From contig CALSNB010000001.1 of NCBI GenBank assembly GCA_943787605.1, positions 744,001 to 808,000 on the forward strand: a stretch of 64,000 bases of DNA. Reading direction: 5' to 3'. The position numbers were made by a program, and so were the translations under genes. The notes beneath the pieces were generated by a model, which saw only the letters and a list, made by a program, of their open reading frames with translations, made no database searches and was not told the DNA's origin. This stretch comes from GCA-2697345 sp002697345. Its GTDB lineage: Bacteria; Pseudomonadota; Alphaproteobacteria; Rhodobacterales; Rhodobacteraceae. Within the stretch, counting starts at the first letter, position 1, and the number at the start of each line of letters is the position of its first letter. Positions 44,359 through 52,486 of this stretch are shown piece after piece.

Positions 44359-45441
44359 TTATGGTATCGTCAAAACAATTTTTCCAACAAAGTTTTTACC
44401 AAGGAACATCTTCTGTGCTTTCTTAATATCTTTTAGTGGAAGGCTTGCTGCGACAATGGGTTTAATTTCGTTATTCTCAATATAGCTGATAAGATTCTGA
44501 AAGCAGGCTTTATCCTGATAGGTTGCCCCCAATAGCGTCAGGTCTTTAAGATACAGCGTTCGCACGTCCAACTCAACAATAGGTCCTGCTATCGCGCCTG
44601 CAGTCACATAACGTCCCCCACGTGCTATTATATCAAGAAGGTTCGGCCATGATGGACCAGCCACCAGATCAACTACAACATCGACAGCGTCGATCCCAAG
44701 AATTTCAGCAGGGTTGTCATTTCTATGAATAATACGGCTCGCGCCCGCAGCCATTACAGCATTCGCTTTACTAGCCGCGACTTGAGCAATTACCTGACAA
44801 CCTCGGCGTTTGGCTAGTTGCACCGCTGCTAAGCCTACCCCGCCAGATGCGCCTGTGATAAGCACACGTTCGGCACCTAGGTCAACTCGATTCAGCATGT
44901 TTTCAGCTGTTGAGTACGCACATGGGATTGAAGCCAATTCAATATCACTCCAGGCGCTATTTATAGCGAATGCCTCACTAGATTTTGTTTTGCAATATTG
45001 TGCAAAGCCACCATCGCATTCAGATCCCATAGTCCAGCAATAAAAGGGGACTGAGTTTTTGGGATCCTGCATCATAGTGCGTGCCAAGATCCGCTCTCCA
45101 ATTCGAGTTGGGTCAACATTCTTGCCAACAGCAACGATATGTCCAGACACATCTGCTCCTTGGATACGTGGAAAGACCAAGGGCACGCCCGCCCAGCTGG
45201 CATCATCTCCATTTAAATCAATAATGCCGCTAGAACCACCTAAATTTGTATCTGCTGTTACAGATTTAGAATACCAGCCTATGCGAGTATTGATATCTGT
45301 ATTGTTAACACCAGCGGCCGTCACACGGATTAGAACCTCGTCAAATGCTGGTACAGGCACAGGCACATCCGTTCGATATGACAGCATATCTAGACCTCCG
45401 TGACCCGTTAATTGTACTGCATGCATAGTTTTTGGAATCAT
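44359..45441 (-). CDS. Zinc-type alcohol dehydrogenase / quinone oxidoreductase (MDR family)
   Basis: A 360-residue medium-chain reductase. The GroES-like N-terminal half has ITAAGVNNTDINTRIGWY-type residues and IQGADVSGHIVAVG. The Rossmann half has LITGASGGVGLAAVQLAKRRG and binds NAD(P)H. The structural-zinc cysteines are absent, as in quinone oxidoreductases. ATG 45441 follows AAGG at 8 bp. It is divergent from the enolase-superfamily gene (161 bp between). Confidence 0.85.
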   Translation of the reverse strand: MIPKTMHAVQLTGHGGLDMLSYRTDVPVPVPAFDEVLIRVTAAGVNNTDINTRIGWYSKSVTADTNLGGSSGIIDLNGDDASWAGVPLVFPRIQGADVSGHIVAVGKNVDPTRIGERILARTMMQDPKNSVPFYCWTMGSECDGGFAQYCKTKSSEAFAINSAWSDIELASIPCAYSTAENMLNRVDLGAERVLITGASGGVGLAAVQLAKRRGCQVIAQVAASKANAVMAAGASRIIHRNDNPAEILGIDAVDVVVDLVAGPSWPNLLDIIARGGRYVTAGAIAGPIVELDVRTLYLKDLTLLGATYQDKACFQNLISYIENNEIKPIVAASLPLKDIKKAQKMFLGKNFVGKIVLTIP

Positions 45442-45602
45442 ATTAAAGTACCTTAATTCAAGACTCAGCAGGAGCATAATATTTAAGCACTTACATTGAA
45501 CTGAAAAACCAATAATGTCTAACTAGAATTTATGAACCCAGTTAGATAAACTGTGAACCAAACATAGGTGAAAACTATTGTGTGAGTATAAGGACATCAA
45601 GG

Positions 45603-46706
45603 ATGGATAAAATTAAGGAAATTCATATATACCAGTATGATATGTCAATCTTGGGACCTTCATATCGGTTTTCTCTTTCTACTCTGACCAAGTTAGACAC
45701 GACCCTTGTGAAAATCGTATGTGAAAGTGGGGTCAGCGGTTTTGGTGAAGTTTGCCCACTAGGCAATACATATCTACCATCACATCCAGAAGGTGCCCGC
45801 GCGGCTTTAAAAACTATTGCTCCTCAACTAATTGGGATGAACCCAGTCCAAACCCAAGTCATACTTTCCAAAATGGATTTAGCACTTTCCGGCCATGCAT
45901 ACGCCAAGGCTGCAATTGATATCGCACTTTGGGACCTAAAAGGAAAAATTTTTAATTTAAGCCTATCAGATCTACTTGGTGGGGCAATAGTCGATCACGT
46001 TCCCGGTTATTACGCAATCAGCACAGACACGCCTGAGAACGTAGCAAACATAGTTATCGAAAAACAGGCACAAGGCTATCGCCGACTACAAATAAAAGTC
46101 GGTGGTCGAGACATAGAGGAAGACATCGCGGTTGCTCACAAAGCATTTGAGGCTCGTGCACCCGGTATCAAAATCGTTCTTGACGCAAACCGTAGCTTGT
46201 CAGTATGTGATGCAATTTTTCTATCAAACAGTTGTCGGGATTTAAATTTTATTTTTGAACAGCCATGCAACTCTTATGGGGAAATCAAATCTCTGAAGGG
46301 TAAGATAAATCATCCAATCTTTGTGGATGAGAGTGCTACTGGTATTGATATGATATGTCGGAGCATCCATGATGACGTGGCAGACGGATTTGGCATGAAG
46401 ATCACACGTATCGGTGGGCTATCAAATATGATTGCTATTCGTGATATTTGTCGAGATTTTAAACGACCAATGACTTGCGAAGATAGCTGGGGTGGAGATA
46501 TCATTGCTGCCGCATGTGTTCATATGGGAGCGACAATAGCGCCAAAACTTTTGGAGGGTGTTTGGATATCAGATGACTATACAGATGGGAACTATGACGA
46601 AGAAAATCCAATTACAGCTGGCGCTCAGATCAAGGTTCCTACTGGTCCTGGACTCGGTATTAATCCAGATACAACCAAATGGGCCCACATAATATCTTTT
46701 GATTGA
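45603..46706 (+). CDS. Enolase superfamily racemase/epimerase (mandelate racemase-like)
   Basis: A 367-residue barrel enzyme that abstracts an alpha-proton of a carboxylate. Metal ligands are in VLDANRS (Asp), FIFEQPC (Glu) and IFVDESATG (Asp/Glu); the base candidates are RLQIKVGGRD (Lys) and GFGMKITRIGGL (Lys). The two-lysine layout matches the MLE subgroup, which includes dipeptide epimerases and hydroxyproline-betaine epimerase; the N-terminus resembles the latter. AAGGA precedes ATG 45603. Followed by repeat R6. Confidence 0.85.
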   Translation: MDKIKEIHIYQYDMSILGPSYRFSLSTLTKLDTTLVKIVCESGVSGFGEVCPLGNTYLPSHPEGARAALKTIAPQLIGMNPVQTQVILSKMDLALSGHAYAKAAIDIALWDLKGKIFNLSLSDLLGGAIVDHVPGYYAISTDTPENVANIVIEKQAQGYRRLQIKVGGRDIEEDIAVAHKAFEARAPGIKIVLDANRSLSVCDAIFLSNSCRDLNFIFEQPCNSYGEIKSLKGKINHPIFVDESATGIDMICRSIHDDVADGFGMKITRIGGLSNMIAIRDICRDFKRPMTCEDSWGGDIIAAACVHMGATIAPKLLEGVWISDDYTDGNYDEENPITAGAQIKVPTGPGLGINPDTTKWAHIISFD

Positions 46707-46836
46707 TGATGTCGAAACCAATATGCGAAAGGTTTGAAAAATGAACATAGTAAGATCCTGTCAGATAAAACTTGCTTGAGGCGAGCAGGCCGCAAATGTG
46801 AACACACGTCAGATTTCTGGCACAGCCTAAATCTAT

Positions 46837-46951
46837 GCGCCCAACGAATCTACGACACCAGTACTAAACCCCCGAGGTCCGAGGCGCGCGGCACTTGGTC
46901 CAGGGTCCCTGGGGTGAGCCTTGCGCGTTTCAAATGTTTAGATTGAGCGCA
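46837..46951 (+). repeat. GC-rich dispersed repeat, copy R6
   Basis: GCGCCCAACGAATCTACGAC, CCCGAGGTCCGAGGCGCGCG, GGCACTTGGTCCAGGGTCCC, AGATTGAGCGCAG. Its ends pair as GCGC..CAA..ATCT with AGATTGAGCGC. It fills most of the 314-bp gap; nothing else is seen there. Confidence 0.8.
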
Positions 46952-47020
46952 GTATTAATTATGACTTTCTTCTTTTGGTGTCTGGGCCATTAATCATAGC
47001 GGTTGATGTTACGGAATATC

Positions 47021-47935
47021 TCAATTCAAAGGTCCCAAGTGTTTCAAGAACCGTCGGATGCATGCTGTGCCGAAATCAGTCGCTAGCAATGAGGGTTCTC
47101 GGCTGCCGCCAAGCTCAATTCCCAAACGCGCTGCGGCCAGCATCTTTCCATAGGTCAGGAAATGTGGAATTCCCTGCATGATAAAGCAGAGAACCGGCAA
47201 TAGATCGGCATATAGCTTATCGGCCCACTCTTCGTTCCCTGTAGTGAATTCAGCAAAAATTTCACTGGTCTTGTCTACCGTATCAATCGCCGGGATTAAC
47301 CCACAGGCACCCGCGCGCAGGTTGTCAGGTAATTCCAGTCCGCAGCGGCCATTGAAAAGCATCACACTATCCCCGAGGTCTGACGCAACAGACTGAAGAT
47401 TGACGGCGTTGCACTCCAGTTTCGCAATGGTGAAATTTTCGTGGTCATTTGCAAGTGCGATCAAGCTCTCGTTGCTTAGTCCGAAGCCAAGGAACTCCGG
47501 CGCATTCTGAATCCCAACTGGGCAATCGACCGCCGAGATAATCTCGGAGAAGAAGTCCACCAACTTTGCATCGTCCATTTTCTGCGAGGGCGGCTGGAGC
47601 ATCAGTGCTGACGTGCCGCTTTGAATTGCTTGCTTTGAAAACTCAATCTGCTCAGTGATCGTATCGCCATAAACGGTCGCCAAGAGCGGTTTGCGTCCAT
47701 CAATGCGTTTCGCCACGACTTCAAGGACGTCGATGCGCTCATCGAATGTCAGCTTCGAGACCTCCGTACCCAGCCCCAGAATCGCAACTCCGGCAGCCTG
47801 GGTGCCCAAAGCCACATCCACCTGAAGCCGAAACGGATCCTGGCGCAATACACCGCGATCGTCAAAGAACGCATAGAGCATTGGGTAAATGCCGGGCCCT
47901 ACGACCGCAGGTGAATTGTCGCGCAATGCTATCAT
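47021..47935 (-). CDS. Dihydrodipicolinate synthase family protein (DapA/NAL superfamily)
   Basis: A 304-residue class I aldolase-type barrel. The Schiff-base lysine is expected in FTIAKLECNAV. The usual YN-P tyrosine site reads CPVGIQNAPEFLG, so the conserved Tyr is replaced by Gln. Other landmarks are GVAILGLGTEVSKLTFDER and SALMLQPPSQK. True DapA is therefore unlikely; related proteins are sugar-acid or hydroxyproline-pathway lyases. GC content is well above that of the flanking DNA, suggesting a different origin. It sits between R6 and R7 as a one-gene unit. Confidence 0.82.
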   Translation of the reverse strand: MIALRDNSPAVVGPGIYPMLYAFFDDRGVLRQDPFRLQVDVALGTQAAGVAILGLGTEVSKLTFDERIDVLEVVAKRIDGRKPLLATVYGDTITEQIEFSKQAIQSGTSALMLQPPSQKMDDAKLVDFFSEIISAVDCPVGIQNAPEFLGFGLSNESLIALANDHENFTIAKLECNAVNLQSVASDLGDSVMLFNGRCGLELPDNLRAGACGLIPAIDTVDKTSEIFAEFTTGNEEWADKLYADLLPVLCFIMQGIPHFLTYGKMLAAARLGIELGGSREPSLLATDFGTACIRRFLKHLGPLN

Positions 47936-48190
47936 GTTACCTCCAAACCATTCTTCTTGTCGTAGGCTTCTGCGGCCCGACCAACGGCGTCCTCAAAATA
48001 ATTCGCCAATAGTGTGATAATTTATTTTTTTTAGTCATATCATTCCTAAATCCAACAAAAGCGAAACTCATTTAGAAAGTTTATCCACTTTTGTAATATC
48101 TTGTTATTAGACTGTACATTAAAATGGTCAAAATAATTTTAAATGCAGATTTTTAAAAAGTAGTCTCTTATTTTATCCAAAGAATACCCC

Positions 48191-48323
48191 TTTCCATACC
48201 CTCCCCCAATGAATCCACCACTCCAGCACTAAGTGCCCGAGGTCCGAGGCGCGGGGTGCTTGGTTCGGGGCCCCAGGGGTCAGCTGTGCGCGTTTCAACT
48301 GTTTGGATTGGGCTCAGTAACCC
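48191..48323 (+). repeat. GC-rich dispersed repeat, copy R7
   Basis: CCCCCAATGAATCCACCACT, GCCCGAGGTCCGAGGCGCGG, GGGGCCCCAGGGGTCAGCTG, TTTGGATTGGGCTCAGTAAC. Ends pair as CCCAAT..ATCC with GGATTGGG. Nearly identical to R3 over the left and middle parts. Confidence 0.8.
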
Positions 48324-48429
48324 ACGAGTTAGGGTCCGAGATACAGCTGAGTATATCAAATCGTACCATCAGCTAGGATAACACCCAGTTAGACTGACAC
48401 CGCTGTTATCTATTTTGATCTGATGTTTC

Positions 48430-48452
48430 GTTGTGGGTAGCGTTGTGGGTAG
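48430..48452 (+). promoter_or_regulatory. GTTGTGGGTAG doublet, putative integrase arm-type sites (right)
   Basis: Same two 11-mers with 12-bp spacing as upstream of the integrase, again followed by AGAGAGT. It ends 24 bp before the attR core. A remnant of a second integrase 5' end is the alternative reading, since an ATG follows at 48460. Confidence 0.55.
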
Positions 48453-48476
48453 AGAGTTATGAGTTCATTTTTTCGT

Positions 48477-48519
48477 AATAAAATCAATACTTTAATAACA
48501 TTTAATGGCGGAGGAGCAG
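48477..48519 (+). repeat. attR core overlapping tRNA-Ser 3' end
   Basis: Right copy of the 43-bp att repeat; 48506-48519 are the 3' end of tRNA-Ser, which stays intact. Three mismatches to attL, all outside the tRNA part. Confidence 0.75.
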
Positions 48520-48595
48520 GGATTCGAACCCTGGGAAGACTTTCACCTTCGTCGGTTTTCAAGACCGGTGCATTCAACCACTCTGCCACTCCTCC
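48506..48595 (-). tRNA. tRNA-Ser (anticodon TGA)
   Basis: Minus strand: starts GGAGGAGTGGCAGAGTGG, ends GTTCGAATCCCTGCTCCTCC plus GCCA. The acceptor GGAGGAG pairs with CTCCTCC. The anticodon loop has TTGAAA with anticodon TGA, and the long variable arm of about 18 nt marks a class II tRNA. CCA is encoded. It is the integration target of the element. Confidence 0.97.
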
Positions 48596-48782
48596 AACTG
48601 AAGCACCTTTTAACCTTAGATTTTCGATTCTTAAAGGGTGAAATTAAAAGTTTATTTAAAAGTTAGTTATTTTTTTACTTACTACCTTATGCTATAATAT
48701 AATAATATTTATTAATGTTAGCTTGCGAGCTTCAAACGATTAAATTATTAGTATTTAAATCAAAGTATAAGGAAACCTGTGA

Positions 48783-49952
48783 ATGCTATTTAAACTAAGA
48801 ACTATTCTATCAGGTTTTTTTATAATTATATTCACTAATAATAGTATTGCATTTGAAACTGTTGCTAAATCAGCAATAATTTTAGATACAAACTCAAAGC
48901 TTATATTGATGCAAAAAAATGCTGATCTTGCATTACCTCCAGCCTCAATGTCCAAACTAATGACCTTAAACATGGTTTTTGAAGCTTTAGAAGATGGCAG
49001 ACTAAAGTTAGATGACACATTGCCAGTTTCAAAGCATGCTGAAAAGTATGGTGGTTCCACTATGTTCCTTACCACCCAAGATACAGTAACTGTAGAGGAG
49101 CTCATAAGGGGTGTAGTTGTACTTTCTGGAAATGATGCAAGCGCTGTATTAGCTGAAGCACTATCCCCTGACGGAACTGAAATTGGCTTTGCTAAAATGA
49201 TGACTAAACGAGCAAAATCTTTAGGAATGGAAAACTCTACGTTTGAAAACTCAAATGGTATGCCTTCTATAAATCATAAAATGTCGGTACGCGATCTTTC
49301 AATCTTAGCTGAGCGATTAATTTCAGTGTTCCCTCAATATTATAGCTACTTTGCAGAGAACGAATTCAGGTTTAAGAATAGAGCCCCAGATAATCGTTTT
49401 AATAGAAACCCTTTATTAAAAATGAATATTGGTGCTGATGGACTAAAAACAGGTCATACTAGGGAGTCTGGTTACGGACTTGTCGGATCAGCAGTCCAGG
49501 GAGATCGTAGAATAATCTTTATTATTTCAGGGCTTCGATCTGACTCTATTAGGGCAAGAGAAGCTAAAAGAATGGCAACATGGGCCTTTAGACAGTTCAC
49601 AACAGTTAAATTAGCAGAAAAAGGTGAGGTAGTTGGTGAAGCAGCCGTTTGGTTAGGTTCGTCAAAAAATGTAAACATGGTTGTTCAGTCAGATATTGAT
49701 ATACTTGCACCTGTTCTTGAAAAGGAAAATATTTCAACTCAGTTAGTATATTCGAGTCCAATCAAAGCACCAATAGCTGCTGGAACTAAGATAGCTGAAT
49801 TAATAGTTAGTATTCCAGAACTAGCAGATAAAAGCTTTCCTATAGTTGCTGGAGAAACAGTAACTGAGGGAAACTTTTGGGGAAGGTTTAAGGCTTCAGC
49901 AGAAATCTTAGGTAAACTACTGGTAACTAAAATTTCAAAAATATTTCAATGA
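48783..49952 (+). CDS. D-alanyl-D-alanine carboxypeptidase (PBP5/6 family)
   Basis: Trims the terminal D-Ala from peptidoglycan stem peptides in the periplasm. The 389-residue protein has a signal peptide (LSGFFIIIFTNNSIA), the catalytic PPASMSKLMTLN (Ser55, Lys58), VVLSGNDAS (SxN) and DGLKTGHTRESG (KTG). A C-terminal beta domain follows, ending in an amphipathic stretch near GRFKASAEILGKLLVTKI suited to membrane association. First gene of a tight operon; its stop overlaps tmk by 4 bases. Confidence 0.94.
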   Translation: MLFKLRTILSGFFIIIFTNNSIAFETVAKSAIILDTNSKLILMQKNADLALPPASMSKLMTLNMVFEALEDGRLKLDDTLPVSKHAEKYGGSTMFLTTQDTVTVEELIRGVVVLSGNDASAVLAEALSPDGTEIGFAKMMTKRAKSLGMENSTFENSNGMPSINHKMSVRDLSILAERLISVFPQYYSYFAENEFRFKNRAPDNRFNRNPLLKMNIGADGLKTGHTRESGYGLVGSAVQGDRRIIFIISGLRSDSIRAREAKRMATWAFRQFTTVKLAEKGEVVGEAAVWLGSSKNVNMVVQSDIDILAPVLEKENISTQLVYSSPIKAPIAAGTKIAELIVSIPELADKSFPIVAGETVTEGNFWGRFKASAEILGKLLVTKISKIFQ

Positions 49953-50575
49953 AAAGTGGCATGTTTATAACTTTTGAGGGCATTGACGGCTCTGGGAAAT
50001 CTACGCAAGCAAAAGCACTGGCCTCATCGTTAAAAAAAAATGGTATTGATAGTATATTGACTCGTGAACCAGGAGGATCTTCTGGGGCTGAAATTATACG
50101 AAAGTTGCTTGTGGAAGGTGACCCTAGTAGATGGTCTCCTGAAACAGAGATGTTACTGTTCACAGCAGCAAGAAGAGACCATCTTGAAAAAACAATAGAA
50201 CCTAGCCTACAAGAAGGTAAAATTGTAATTTCCGACAGATATGTCGACAGTACTCGGGTCTATCAAGGTGTAACAAGGGGTGACTTACGTCATACAGTTG
50301 ATAAACTACATAACCTTATGATCAGTAAAGAGCCAGATTTAACGTTTATCATAGATATGGACCCTAAACAGGCCTTATATAGAGGGTTAGCTCGTGGCTC
50401 AGGAGAAGATCGTTTTGAGGACTTTGGTTTAGAGTTTCAGTTAAAACTGCGAAATGGTTTTTTGGATCTCAAAAATAGCTTCCCTCAAAGGTGCCATATC
50501 ATTGATGGCTCTAATACACCGCAGCAAATAAGTTTAGAAATACTAAACATTGTTAATAATATTTTAAATGATTGA
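49949..50575 (+). CDS. tmk: Thymidylate kinase
   Basis: Phosphorylates dTMP to dTDP. The 208-residue enzyme has the P-loop FEGIDGSGKSTQAKALA, the DR(Y/H) motif ISDRYVDSTRVYQG and the TREPGGSSGAE region. It overlaps the preceding dac gene by 4 bases and the following holB by 8, indicating one transcript. The order dac-tmk-holB is standard in Alphaproteobacteria. Confidence 0.96.
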   Translation: MKSGMFITFEGIDGSGKSTQAKALASSLKKNGIDSILTREPGGSSGAEIIRKLLVEGDPSRWSPETEMLLFTAARRDHLEKTIEPSLQEGKIVISDRYVDSTRVYQGVTRGDLRHTVDKLHNLMISKEPDLTFIIDMDPKQALYRGLARGSGEDRFEDFGLEFQLKLRNGFLDLKNSFPQRCHIIDGSNTPQQISLEILNIVNNILND

Positions 50576-51680
50576 TTTAGAGTTACCCCAATCAGATAAA
50601 CAACCAGACGCCTGTCACCCCAGAGAAACTTTAGAGATTTTTGGGCAAAACCTTGCTGAACAAAGGTTTTTGAACGCATTTAATAATAATAACTTGCATC
50701 ACGCTTGGTTAATTAGTGGCAGCAACGGTATTGGGAAGGCTACCCTTGCATGGAGAATAGCTAAGTTTTTATTTGCTAACCAATCTAATAATTCAAATGA
50801 ATTATTTAAATTAGAAACTCCATCAAGTTCGTTAGATATTGACTATTCACACCCAATAAATCCAAGGCTAAGAGCATTAAGTGAACCTAATTTATTTTTA
50901 CTCCGAAGACTTTACGATGAAGAAAAAAAACGATTTCGGAACAACATAACAGTAGATCAAGTGCGTAAGTTAAATCATTTTTTTGCACTTTCAAGTACGG
51001 ACAAAAAAAGACGGGTTATTATCATCGATAGTGTTGATGATTTAAATAACAGTTCAGCTAATGCCCTTTTAAAATCCTTAGAAGAGCCTCCTAAAGATTG
51101 TGTTTTCTTACTAATCAGCCATCGACCTGCAGCATTACTTCCTACAATAAAGTCTCGATGTATTGAACTTCGATGTCAAAAACTTAACTCAAAAGATATG
51201 TATAAAGCTTTAAACACTTCTAAAATAGATATAGACACCTTAAGCGAAGGACTAATAAATTTATCTGACGGTTCTGTTGGAAACGCTATTCGCCTATCAA
51301 ATTATAATGCTTTAAGCATATATAAATCTATAGTTGAAATAGTAGAAACTTTTCCAAATCTGAATGGAAATTTAGCCTTGGCTCTCAGCGAACGGGCAGC
51401 AAAAAAAGGTGATGACCAAATCCTCAATATTATAGTAGAACTTATAGAGTTAGTGATTTCACGTCTTGCTTACTCAGGCTTAGGACAATTATCTGAAGAA
51501 TTAATCCAAAATGAAAAAATTATTTTAACTAAAGTATCAAATACCAATGAGCATGCAAAAAGTTGGGCAGATTTAGTGGGAGAACTCAGAAAGAAAATAA
51601 ACTATGCAATAACCGTTAATATTGACCCCGGCACATTGATCCTAGATACGCTATTTAAGATGAATGAAACGTCCCAATAA
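50568..51680 (+). CDS. holB: DNA polymerase III delta' subunit
   Basis: Clamp-loader subunit of the replicase. The 370-residue AAA+-fold protein has the Walker A-like ISGSNGIGKATLAWRIAKF, VIIDSVDDLNNSSANALLK (box for the Walker B region) and the SRC motif IKSRCIELRCQ. The zinc-finger cysteines seen in some delta' proteins are not evident. It overlaps tmk by 8 bases and is 20 bp from tatD; the metG gene often found at this point is not present. Confidence 0.92.
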   Translation: MIDLELPQSDKQPDACHPRETLEIFGQNLAEQRFLNAFNNNNLHHAWLISGSNGIGKATLAWRIAKFLFANQSNNSNELFKLETPSSSLDIDYSHPINPRLRALSEPNLFLLRRLYDEEKKRFRNNITVDQVRKLNHFFALSSTDKKRRVIIIDSVDDLNNSSANALLKSLEEPPKDCVFLLISHRPAALLPTIKSRCIELRCQKLNSKDMYKALNTSKIDIDTLSEGLINLSDGSVGNAIRLSNYNALSIYKSIVEIVETFPNLNGNLALALSERAAKKGDDQILNIIVELIELVISRLAYSGLGQLSEELIQNEKIILTKVSNTNEHAKSWADLVGELRKKINYAITVNIDPGTLILDTLFKMNETSQ

Positions 51681-51700
51681 TTAAGAGTAAGAAATTCTAC

Positions 51701-52486
51701 ATGACCAAGATAGAAATCACAGATAGCCACTGTCATTTAGATTTTAATGACTTTCAAGACGACCTCGACGAAATTATTAATAGAGCGTTAGAGGCTGGGG
51801 TAACAAAAATGATAACTATCTGTACAAAATTAAGCGAAGAGGCTCTAGTTCGGGCTATTGCGGAAAAGTACCCATCCGTTTTTTATGCTGCTGGCACTCA
51901 CCCAATGAATGCGGCTACTAATCCATTAGTTACAGTATCACAGCTTTTAGAGCTCACTAATCATTCAAAATTTGTAGGAATCGGAGAGACAGGCCTAGAT
52001 TATCATTACACCAGTGAGACTGCTGACATTCAAAAGGAAAGTTTACTAAATCATATAGAAGCAGCTCGGCTATCAAACTTACCATTGATTATACATTCTC
52101 GTGGTGCTGATCACGATATGTCTGAAATACTTAGTTCAGAGCATAAAAATGGACCCTTTGAATGTGTTATGCACTGTTTTTCTTCTGGAGTTGAGCTTGC
52201 AAAAACTGCTTTGGATTTAGGTTTCTACCTTTCCATGTCTGGAATTATTACATTTCCTAAAAGTACAGAGTTAAGGAAATTATTCTCTTCTGTTCCAATC
52301 GATAGAGTACTTGTCGAAACAGATTCTCCTTACCTCGCTCCTCCACCTTTTCGTGGCAAAAGAAACGAACCCAGTTATTCTGTTCACACAGCAAAAGTCG
52401 GCGCAGAAATATTTGGATTAGACTATTCTGAGTTTTCTTACCAAACACAATCAAATTTTAATCGCTTATTCAGTAAGGTTCCCTAA
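51701..52486 (+). CDS. tatD: TatD family metal-dependent deoxyribonuclease
   Basis: A 261-residue TIM-barrel hydrolase acting on DNA 3' ends or short DNA. Metal ligands: DSHCHLDFNDF, GIGETGLDYHY, LIIHSRGADHD, VMHCFSSGVE and LVETDSPYLAPPPFRGK. All key residues are kept. It shares one base with the next gene (TAATG). Confidence 0.94.
   Translation: MTKIEITDSHCHLDFNDFQDDLDEIINRALEAGVTKMITICTKLSEEALVRAIAEKYPSVFYAAGTHPMNAATNPLVTVSQLLELTNHSKFVGIGETGLDYHYTSETADIQKESLLNHIEAARLSNLPLIIHSRGADHDMSEILSSEHKNGPFECVMHCFSSGVELAKTALDLGFYLSMSGIITFPKSTELRKLFSSVPIDRVLVETDSPYLAPPPFRGKRNEPSYSVHTAKVGAEIFGLDYSEFSYQTQSNFNRLFSKVP

Larger units (their letters stand above)
47936..48505. other. Non-coding right end of the element
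   Basis: About 570 bp: AT-rich sequence, repeat R7, a C/T-mixed stretch ending CCCAGTTAGACTGACAC (shared with the tail of R5 near 43258), the GTTGTGGGTAG doublet and attR. No gene; a short frame running through tRNA-Ser is an artefact. Confidence 0.5.
37111..48519. mobile_element. Integrative element at tRNA-Ser(TGA), about 11.4 kb
   Basis: Bounded by a 43-bp direct repeat with three mismatches, whose right copy includes the last 14 bases of tRNA-Ser. Just inside attL are an intact tyrosine recombinase and an AlpA-like regulator; the rest is cargo: HGG-motif protein, EthD, MBL-like, serine hydrolase, VOC, quinone oxidoreductase, enolase-superfamily enzyme and DapA-like aldolase. Four repeat copies (R4-R7) and one partial copy (R8) are inside. 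No conjugation or phage structural genes are seen, so it would need help to transfer. Confidence 0.75.

Noticed and set aside
32078..48323. Repeats as integron attC sites
   Set aside because: No RYYYAAC/GTTRRRY boxes at the ends and no integron-type integrase in the window; the only complete integrase is P4-like.
48459..48641. Open frame across tRNA-Ser
   Set aside because: It is the well-known artefact of translating a tRNA-Ser gene; tRNA structure explains the conservation.
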